Below are positions 1 through 4,480 of a stretch of 8,106 bases of DNA, in pieces (within the stretch, counting starts at the first letter, position 1; every line of letters begins with the position of its first letter). The translations under genes and the position numbers were made by a program. The DNA is from Thermodesulfatator sp. (lineage in GTDB: Bacteria; Desulfobacterota; Thermodesulfobacteria; Thermodesulfobacteriales; Thermodesulfobacteriaceae), in NCBI GenBank assembly GCA_027036915.1, contig JALWCD010000057.1, forward strand, positions 4,472 to 12,577, written 5' to 3'. Under the pieces are notes generated by a model. It saw only the letters and a program-made list of their open reading frames with translations. It had not been told where the DNA came from and did not search any database.

Positions 1-252
1 GGCTTCAAGGGGGGAAAGACCGCGCAGAATGCGACAGGGGACCTCCCGGACGCCCATGGTCCGGAGGGCGAGCAGGCGGCCCTCGCCGGCTACCGGTAGA
101 ATCTTTTCCTGATCTGCAAGGACCACCGGGGGTTCGAGAAGCCCCCAGCGCTCAAGACTTTCCCGAAGGTAACGATCCCTTCCGGGAAAGGAAAAGACGA
201 AGGTCCGGGAGTCAAGGTCGATTTCCGAGAGGGGAAGAACCGCAATTTCCAT
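1..252 (-). CDS. ParB-like N-terminal domain protein (partial, C-terminus beyond left edge)
   Basis: The first 84 codons of a minus-strand gene are open from the ATG at 252 to the window edge. The start overlaps the purC stop (ATGA), which points to translational coupling; no good ribosome binding site is visible. The layout matches a ParB/sulfiredoxin-like fold: an N-terminal strand ending in PLSEID (residues 7-12), a helix with LRESLERWG (29-37), the strand EPPVVL (40-45), then VAGEGRLLALRTMG (54-67) and VREVPCRIL (68-76). The usual ParB box is G-E-R-R; here it reads GEGR (56-59), so the first Arg is lost. Such domains occur in chromosome-partition ParB (CTPase, parS binding) and in many unrelated proteins. 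Without the C-terminal part there is no DNA-binding helix-turn-helix to see, so a partition role is not supported. Placement after purC suggests only co-transcription. Confidence 0.72.
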   Translation of the reverse strand, partial: MEIAVLPLSEIDLDSRTFVFSFPGRDRYLRESLERWGLLEPPVVLADQEKILPVAGEGRLLALRTMGVREVPCRILRGLSPLEA

Positions 253-1145
253 CAGGAGAGGGTTTCACCGGTGAGCCGCCTTAAGGCCTCAAGGTAGCGT
301 TCCCGGGTCTTTGCCACTATTTCCGGCGGAATTTCCGGGGCCGGGGGTTTCCTGTTCCAGCCGATCTCCGTGAGCCAGTCCCTTATGAACTGTTTGTCGA
401 AGCTTTTCTGAGGACGCCCCGGTTCGTACTCTTCCCTGGGCCAGAAACGGGAGGAATCCGGGGTAAGGACCTCGTCCACCAGGATGAGTTCCCCATCCAC
501 GATACCGAACTCGAACTTGGTGTCGGCAATGATTATACCCCGGCTTTCGGCATATTCGGCCGCCTTGCGATAGAGGGCCAGCGAAAGCTCCTTTACCCGT
601 TCGGCAAGCTCCTTCCCGATGAGGCGGGCGCACTCCTCAAAGGTGATGTTCACGTCGTGTTCGCCCTGTTCGGCCTTGGTGGAAGGGGTGAAAATGGGTT
701 CCGGAAGGCGATCGGCCTCGCGAAGACCCGCGGGAAGCGGGATTCCGCAGACCTTTCCGGTTTTCCGGTATTCCTTCATGGCCGAGCCGGTGATGTACCC
801 CCGCACGATGCACTCCACCGGAAGCACCCGGGCCTTTTTGACCAGCATGCTCCTTCCGTAAAGTATTTCCCGATAGGGGCCCGTCTCCTCCGGATATTCG
901 TCCACGTTTGCGGTGAGGAGATGATTTTTCACGATGTCCTTCAGGAAATCAAACCAGAAGAGGGACATCCGGGTTAGAATGCGGCCCTTGTCCGGAATGG
1001 GGGTGGGGAGCACCACGTCGAAGGCCGAGATACGGTCCGTGGCCACGATGAGGAGCCGGTCTCCCAGATCGTAAATGTCTCGAACCTTCCCCCGGGAAAG
1101 GAGTTTCAAATCCGCAAAATCAGTCTTAAAAAGGGCTCCTGGCAT
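252..1145 (-). CDS. purC: Phosphoribosylaminoimidazole-succinocarboxamide synthase (SAICAR synthetase)
   Basis: This cytosolic enzyme of de novo purine synthesis joins CAIR and L-aspartate with ATP to give SAICAR. Family signatures are clear (numbered from the ATG at 1145, 297 aa): [12 protein letters not shown] (17-28) is the nucleotide-binding loop; TDRISAFD (36-43); [17 protein letters not shown] (110-126); [13 protein letters not shown] (155-167); [10 protein letters not shown] (205-214); and [15 protein letters not shown] (222-236). The length fits the long form of the family (near 300 aa, as in yeast Ade1) rather than the roughly 237-aa enterobacterial form; the C-terminal extension after residue 240 is present. 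An in-frame ATG lies two codons upstream (1151), but the AAGGGGGGAG at 1152-1161 abuts it directly and sits 6 nt from the ATG at 1145, so the latter is preferred. Middle gene of a minus-strand operon; its stop overlaps the next start. Confidence 0.97.
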   Translation of the reverse strand: MPGALFKTDFADLKLLSRGKVRDIYDLGDRLLIVATDRISAFDVVLPTPIPDKGRILTRMSLFWFDFLKDIVKNHLLTANVDEYPEETGPYREILYGRSMLVKKARVLPVECIVRGYITGSAMKEYRKTGKVCGIPLPAGLREADRLPEPIFTPSTKAEQGEHDVNITFEECARLIGKELAERVKELSLALYRKAAEYAESRGIIIADTKFEFGIVDGELILVDEVLTPDSSRFWPREEYEPGRPQKSFDKQFIRDWLTEIGWNRKPPAPEIPPEIVAKTRERYLEALRRLTGETLS

Positions 1146-1151
1146 CTCCAT

Positions 1152-1161
1152 CTCCCCCCTT
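1152..1161 (-). promoter_or_regulatory. Ribosome binding site deciding the purC start
   Basis: On the minus strand this reads AAGGGGGGAG. It has zero spacing to the ATG at 1151 and 6 nt spacing to the ATG at 1145, which favours the shorter 297-aa PurC. It lies in the short gap after the Rho-N-domain gene. Confidence 0.6.
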
Positions 1162-1164
1162 GGT

Positions 1165-1557
1165 TCAGGCCGCGCGGGCCAGCTTACGGGTGCGCTTTTT
1201 GAAACGGGAAGCCAGTTTGCGATACCGTTCGTAACGTTCCCAGTCCTTTTCGGCCTTGGCCTTTTCCGCGAGCTCGCGGAATTTCTTGACCTTGGCCTTG
1301 AGTTCCCGCATGGAGCCTCCGACCTTCCGCGGCGCCTCTTCGATACCGTAAACTTTTTTGAGGGCCGAAATGAGCTCCTCTTTGTTCATTCCGTGCACAC
1401 CGGTAATCTCCGGAATCTGGAGGGCCAGCTCCCGGAGCTCCTTGATGGTCATCTTTTCCAGTTTTTTAGGTAGAGGGGGAAGACCACCTTCCTCGCCCTT
1501 CTGCTCTTCCTGAGCCTCCTGGGCTCCCTGGAGCTCCTCCTTAACCTCTTCGGCCAT
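1165..1557 (-). CDS. Small protein with Rho N-terminal-type (SAP/HeH-like) domain
   Basis: A 130-aa cytosolic protein. Residues 1-32 are acidic and rich in E/Q/A, probably disordered. Residues 33-71, starting [20 protein letters not shown] and followed by a [17 protein letters not shown] segment, match the helix-extended-loop-helix domain found at the N-terminus of transcription terminator Rho, a small nucleic-acid-associated fold. Residues 83-130 are strongly basic and helical (K/R with W106, Y109, Y112 and a run of [15 protein letters not shown]), consistent with nucleic acid binding. The Rho RNA-binding cold-shock domain and ATPase are absent, so this is not Rho. It is the first gene of the operon leading into purC (about 19 nt gap). 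GGGAGGGAAGGAG precedes the ATG, with the inner GGAGG about 7 nt away. A DNA/RNA-binding accessory role is inferred; the actual function is unknown. Confidence 0.85.
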   Translation of the reverse strand: MAEEVKEELQGAQEAQEEQKGEEGGLPPLPKKLEKMTIKELRELALQIPEITGVHGMNKEELISALKKVYGIEEAPRKVGGSMRELKAKVKKFRELAEKAKAEKDWERYERYRKLASRFKKRTRKLARAA

Positions 1558-1587
1558 CTCCTTCCCTCCCGCAGAAGTTTTACCCGA

Positions 1588-1616
1588 AACATAAACGAAT
1601 TACGGGGATTCTTCAA
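1588..1616 (-). promoter_or_regulatory. Candidate sigma70 promoter for the minus-strand Rho-N/purC operon
   Basis: On the minus strand TTGAAG (1616-1611) is followed after 17 nt by TATGTT (1593-1588), each matching 4 of 6 consensus bases. Transcription would start near 1581, giving a leader of about 24 nt that includes the GGGAGG ribosome binding site. Moderate match only. Confidence 0.45.
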
Positions 1617-1620
1617 GGCG

Positions 1621-1638
1621 TTCTCAAGTTTATGAGAA
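1621..1638. repeat. Inverted repeat, possible operator or activator site
   Basis: A perfect 6-bp inverted repeat, TTCTCA-N6-TGAGAA, lies between the two divergent promoters. Its centre is about 64 bp upstream of the predicted start of the peroxidase operon, a position where activators commonly bind. It is also next to the minus-strand -35 box. The binding protein is unknown; the arms do not match the CRP/FNR consensus. Confidence 0.4.
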
Positions 1639-1654
1639 TTAAATTTTTAAATTC
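1636..1654. repeat. AT-rich 19-bp near-palindrome just upstream of the -35 box
   Basis: GAATTAAATTTTTAAATTC is symmetrical at 7 of 9 base pairs around T1645 and ends 4 bp before the TTGACA box. It could be an operator of Fur/PerR size or simply an AT-rich UP element for the strong promoter. It matches the classical Fur box at only about 8 of 19 positions, so no regulator is named. It overlaps the neighbouring TTCTCA/TGAGAA repeat by 3 bp. Confidence 0.35.
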
Positions 1655-1658
1655 ATAC

Positions 1659-1687
1659 TTGACAAAGAAAAATTTTTTGATTATAAA
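1659..1687 (+). promoter_or_regulatory. Near-consensus sigma70 promoter of the peroxidase operon
   Basis: TTGACA (1659-1664, perfect -35) is followed after exactly 17 nt by TATAAA (1682-1687, 5 of 6 for -10). The predicted start is near 1694, giving a leader of roughly 24 nt. The flanks are very AT-rich. This is the strongest promoter seen in the window and probably serves the three genes up to 4350, since the gaps between them are short and no internal promoter was recognised. Confidence 0.75.
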
Positions 1688-1706
1688 AACTCAAAACTAA
1701 GAGGTC

Positions 1707-1712
1707 AGGAGG
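1707..1712 (+). promoter_or_regulatory. Ribosome binding site of the di-heme peroxidase gene
   Basis: AGGAGG lies 5 nt before the ATG at 1718 and fixes this start. Confidence 0.8.
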
Positions 1713-1717
1713 TTTCG

Positions 1718-2833
1718 ATGGCGGGGAGGAGTTTTCTGGTATTGGTAATGACCTGTTTGCTTTTATTGTCAGGGAAGGGCCGGGCGGAGTCTTTCGTTAA
1801 GCCTCCTCTTGGGCTTCCTCCGGTTCCCGTTCCGGAAGACAATCCCCTGACACCGGAAAAAATAGCTCTTGGCAAGAGGCTTTTTATGGACCAACGGTTT
1901 AGTGCAGATGGCACGGTAGCCTGTGCTACCTGTCACGATCCGCGGAAGGCCTTTACAGACGGTCTTCCGGTCTCCAAAGGCATCAGGGGGCTTACCGGAA
2001 CCAGAAATGCTCCCACTGTAGTCAACGCGGCCTATTACACCTCTCAGTTCTGGGACGGAAGAAGAGCCTCACTGGAGGAACAGGCTAAAGATCCCTTCGT
2101 TAATCCCGTAGAACATGGCCTTAAGAGTCACGAGCCTATCCTTGAAGTCATCCGATCCGATCCTCAATACCGTAAAGCCTTTCAGGTGGTTTTCGGTCTT
2201 TCGCCGGAAGAAATCACCATTGATCACGTGGTTAAGGCCATAGCGGCCTTTGAAAGAACAATTATTGCCGGGGACTCTCCTTTCGATCGCTGGTACTTCG
2301 GAGGAGATGAAAAAGCGGTTTCGGAAGCCGCAAAACGCGGGTTCAAGATTTTTCAGACTAAAGGGCGCTGTCAGGACTGCCACCAGATCTCACAAACCTA
2401 TGCGCTCTTTACCGACCAGAAGTTCCACAATCTCGGAGTAGGGATGGAGAAAATCCTGCCCAAGTTGCGAAAAATTATCAAAGAAGTGCGTAAAGCCCTG
2501 AAAGAAGGAAAATCCCTGGATGAGCTGACTTTAACCCGGGAGGATATTTCTGAACTGGGGCGTTTCGTGGTTACAGGACAACTAAAGGATATCGGTGCCT
2601 TTAAGACCCCCACTTTACGGAACGTGGCGGTGACCGCCCCCTATATGCATGACGGTTCCCTGAAAACCTTGGAGGAGGTTATCGATTTTTACGATCAGGG
2701 AGGACACCCAAATCCTTTCCTGGATAGTGGTATCCGTCCCTTAAATCTTACCGAAGAAGAGAAAGCCGATCTTCTGGAATTTTTGAAAAGTTTAACCAGT
2801 CCGCAGTTTGAGTCTTTACTACCCAGGGAATAA
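1718..2833 (+). CDS. Di-heme cytochrome c peroxidase / MauG family protein, exported
   Basis: A 371-aa periplasmic protein. Residues 1-23 form a Sec signal peptide (hydrophobic VLVMTCLLLLSG, likely cleaved after GRA). Two heme c motifs are present: C69-ATCH73 and C218-QDCH222. The distal pocket is conserved: W112, Q122 and E132 keep the spacing of MauG Trp93/Gln103/Glu113. The C-terminal signature TPTLRNVAVTAPYMHDGS (297-314) is typical. The position that holds Met in classical peroxidases and Tyr294 in MauG appears to be Y325 (IDFYDQGG), and no His occurs between H73 and W112 to act as the sixth ligand of heme 1. Both features point to the MauG-like branch rather than classical H2O2-reducing CcpA. 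A Lys-rich helical segment (243-278) is inserted after heme 2. The family reduces peroxide or oxidises protein side chains; the substrate here is unknown. First gene of the operon. Confidence 0.93.
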   Translation: MAGRSFLVLVMTCLLLLSGKGRAESFVKPPLGLPPVPVPEDNPLTPEKIALGKRLFMDQRFSADGTVACATCHDPRKAFTDGLPVSKGIRGLTGTRNAPTVVNAAYYTSQFWDGRRASLEEQAKDPFVNPVEHGLKSHEPILEVIRSDPQYRKAFQVVFGLSPEEITIDHVVKAIAAFERTIIAGDSPFDRWYFGGDEKAVSEAAKRGFKIFQTKGRCQDCHQISQTYALFTDQKFHNLGVGMEKILPKLRKIIKEVRKALKEGKSLDELTLTREDISELGRFVVTGQLKDIGAFKTPTLRNVAVTAPYMHDGSLKTLEEVIDFYDQGGHPNPFLDSGIRPLNLTEEEKADLLEFLKSLTSPQFESLLPRE

Positions 2834-2840
2834 AACAGAA

Positions 2841-2847
2841 AAGGAGG
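2841..2847 (+). promoter_or_regulatory. Ribosome binding site deciding the metallophosphoesterase start
   Basis: AAGGAGG lies 5 nt before the ATG at 2853. It selects that start over the in-frame ATG at 2808, which would add 15 residues in front of the Tat signal and overlap the upstream gene. Confidence 0.8.
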
Positions 2848-2852
2848 CCAAT

Positions 2853-3926
2853 ATGAGACACAATTTGAGTCGGCGAAAATTTTTGAAAAGTCTGGGGATG
2901 GCCGCTTTGGCCAGTACAGCACCTTTAAAATTGGTGGAGGTGGTCTATGGTCAAAAGATAGCCGATAAGTTTACTTTTGCGGTGATTTCAGACGCCCATA
3001 TTACCCATATTAAAGGCACCCGGTTTGTGCGCAATTTTGACGAGGGGCTCAAAAAAGCGGTTTTTGAGGTCTCCTTCATAGATCCTCAGCCGGATTTTGT
3101 GGTCTTCGGAGGAGATCTGGCTCAGCTCGGAAAAAAAGAGGAATTGGAGCATGGACTGGAGATCATGTCCGAGCTTTCTCTCCCCGTAAAATGGGTCATC
3201 GGAGAACACGATTTTTATCTGGATATGGGGGAATACTGGCAGGAACACGTGGGACCGCTCTACTACAGTTTCGATCATAAAGGGGTTCATTTCGTGGTGC
3301 TTAATAGTATCCTTACCTACGAAAGCTGGATCCAGAAGTTCAAAGATCCCATGGAACGGATGCTGAACATGGCCCGCCTGGACAACCCTCATGGTTCCCC
3401 TTTCATGGTGGGAAAGGAGCAGATCGCCTGGCTCAAGAAAGATCTCGAAAAGTATTCTCCCGAGACCCCCATCGTAGTCCTCTCGCATTCTCCCTTGTAC
3501 AAGATTTTTAAACCGTGGAACTTCTGGACCGAAGACGCGGAAGAGGTTCAGGCGGTCCTGAAACGCTTCAAAAAGGTTACGGTCCTTCACGGTCATGTAC
3601 ATCAGATCCTTTACCACCAGATCGGAAATATCACTTTCATGGCTTTCATGTCCACGGCCTGGCCCTGGCCCTATCCTGTTTCCTATTCACAACTTCCCAA
3701 CGCTGTTCCCAGGATCACGGTTTTCATGAACAGGGCCGATCCCTTCAAGGAAAGAGACGGCACGGGTTGGTCTTACCTGGATATCCAGGACGGCTATCCT
3801 ACGCAGTATTACCAGCTTTGGGAAAATGCCCCCCGCACGGTCTACTATGATCCCCAACTGGGATACCCGGTGGACAGGGATTATCAGGATCCCGCCCGCC
3901 GGATTCCACCTCAGGAACACTATTAA
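2853..3926 (+). CDS. Tat-exported calcineurin-like metallophosphoesterase
   Basis: A 357-aa protein. The N-terminus MRHNLSRRKFLKSLGMAALAST carries a twin-arginine motif (SRRKFLK, 6-12) and a hydrophobic stretch, so it is probably folded, with metals bound, before export to the periplasm. The five metallophosphoesterase motifs appear in order: D47-A-H49, GGD88, G117-E-H-D120, S-H212 and G-H248-V-H250. They give a binuclear metal site for phosphomonoester or diester hydrolysis. Motif III is normally GNH(D/E); the metal-bridging Asn is Glu118 here. The C-terminal part (about 268-357) is rich in Trp, Tyr and Pro (STAWPWPYPV, GWSYLD, TVYYDPQLGYPVDRDY) and may form a beta-rich cap. It lies 19 nt after the peroxidase gene and 25 nt before the cytochrome gene, so it should share their transcript. 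The substrate cannot be named. Confidence 0.92.
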   Translation: MRHNLSRRKFLKSLGMAALASTAPLKLVEVVYGQKIADKFTFAVISDAHITHIKGTRFVRNFDEGLKKAVFEVSFIDPQPDFVVFGGDLAQLGKKEELEHGLEIMSELSLPVKWVIGEHDFYLDMGEYWQEHVGPLYYSFDHKGVHFVVLNSILTYESWIQKFKDPMERMLNMARLDNPHGSPFMVGKEQIAWLKKDLEKYSPETPIVVLSHSPLYKIFKPWNFWTEDAEEVQAVLKRFKKVTVLHGHVHQILYHQIGNITFMAFMSTAWPWPYPVSYSQLPNAVPRITVFMNRADPFKERDGTGWSYLDIQDGYPTQYYQLWENAPRTVYYDPQLGYPVDRDYQDPARRIPPQEHY

Positions 3927-3936
3927 AAAATTCAAG

Positions 3937-3945
3937 TAAGGAGGT
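3937..3945 (+). promoter_or_regulatory. Extended ribosome binding site of the small cytochrome gene
   Basis: TAAGGAGGT (followed by G) is complementary to the canonical 3' end of 16S rRNA over the full anti-Shine-Dalgarno stretch, with 6 nt to the ATG at 3952. This predicts strong translation of the last gene of the operon. Confidence 0.75.
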
Positions 3946-3951
3946 GCAATA

Positions 3952-4350
3952 ATGGTCAGGCGTATATTTATGCTGGCGGTTATGGGATTCTTTTTGGGTA
4001 CGGGCTTAGCCCAGGCGGATGAATTTACCAGGAAAGATCTGGAAAAGTGGCAGAAGGCCTTTATGGCGGTGGTCAAAGAGGGTGAGCGCCTCTTTCATTC
4101 TCCCCTGGGAAGCAACAAAGTTTCCTGCGACATGTGCCATCCGAACGCGGCCAATACCCATCCCGAAACCTATCCCAAATTCCAGAAACAACTGGGTAGG
4201 GTAGCCACTCTCCGGGATATGATCAACTGGTGTATCCAGAATCCCCTGGAAGGCAAACCTCTGCCTCTAGACGATCCCCGGATGATCGCTTTAGAGGCCT
4301 ATATTACCTGGGAACGCCGGGGAGTACCCCTGGCTCCGGGTAAACATTAA
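3952..4350 (+). CDS. Small mono-heme periplasmic cytochrome c (SoxA-like C-terminal pattern)
   Basis: A 132-aa protein. Residues 1-22 form a Sec signal peptide, likely cleaved after LAQA. The mature part of about 110 aa has one heme c site, C59-DMCH63, followed by HPNAANTHPETYPKFQKQLG, then TLRDMINWCIQNPLEGKPL (86-104) and DDPRMIALEAYITWERRG (107-124). The segment around DDPRM..ALEAYI resembles the end of SoxA-type and related c-type cytochrome domains; M111 is a likely distal heme ligand. C94 is an additional Cys outside the heme motif, in the region where SoxA-like proteins also carry a Cys. It probably passes electrons to or from the di-heme protein encoded upstream. It is the last gene of the operon and is followed directly by a T-tract. 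Confidence 0.88.
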   Translation: MVRRIFMLAVMGFFLGTGLAQADEFTRKDLEKWQKAFMAVVKEGERLFHSPLGSNKVSCDMCHPNAANTHPETYPKFQKQLGRVATLRDMINWCIQNPLEGKPLPLDDPRMIALEAYITWERRGVPLAPGKH

Positions 4351-4370
4351 TTTTTTTTTCGAAATTGCAC

Positions 4371-4395
4371 GCGGTCCCGGAGTTTCCGGGGCCGC
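4371..4395 (+). terminator. GC-rich hairpin between the cytochrome operon and the UvrA-like gene
   Basis: GCGGTCCCGGA and TCCGGGGCCGC pair over 11 bp (one G-U) around a 3-nt loop, 21 nt after the cytochrome stop codon. It is a strong stem, but the 9-T tract (4351-4359) lies before it and only a weak pyrimidine stretch (CTTCCGTT) follows. It may act as a weak or Rho-assisted terminator or protect the 3' end of the mRNA. Confidence 0.4.
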
Positions 4396-4446
4396 CTTCC
4401 GTTAAATCTGTCCCATCCGCAATATTATTTACGGTTCCGGTCCGTT

Positions 4447-4474
4447 TTGAGGAATACTCCCCACCGTTTAGAAT
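4447..4474 (+). promoter_or_regulatory. Candidate promoter for the UvrA-like/rsmD/coaD operon (possibly leaderless)
   Basis: TTGAGG (4447-4452) is followed after 16 nt by TAGAAT (4469-4474, 5 of 6 for -10). The expected start point, 6-7 nt after the -10 box, falls on or next to the GTG start codon at 4481. No Shine-Dalgarno sequence lies in the AGAGAC between them. Confidence 0.5.
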
Positions 4475-4480
4475 AGAGAC

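Noticed and set aside
1165..1557. Calling the Rho-N-domain protein transcription terminator Rho
   Set aside because: Only the small N-terminal domain is present. The RNA-binding and ATPase domains are missing and the C-terminal half is an unrelated basic helix region.
1636..1654. A Fur box upstream of the peroxidase promoter
   Set aside because: Size and symmetry are suggestive, but only about 8 of 19 bases match the classical sequence. Kept as an unnamed palindrome.
2808..2852. Upstream ATG at 2808 as the start of the metallophosphoesterase
   Set aside because: It lies inside the peroxidase gene, has no ribosome binding site and would bury the twin-arginine signal behind 15 residues. The ATG at 2853 has AAGGAGG 5 nt before it.
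2988..3617. Minus-strand open frame of 209 codons opposite the metallophosphoesterase
   Set aside because: No family pattern and no ribosome binding site; the plus-strand gene carries all five catalytic motifs.
3952..4350. Naming the small cytochrome SoxA or a thiosulfate dehydrogenase subunit
   Set aside because: Only a short C-terminal pattern is similar. The protein has one heme, is much shorter than SoxA, and no other sox gene is nearby.
4423..4428. TATTAT as an alternative -10 box for the UvrA-like gene
   Set aside because: No acceptable -35 sequence lies 16-18 nt upstream; the TTGAGG/TAGAAT pair is better.
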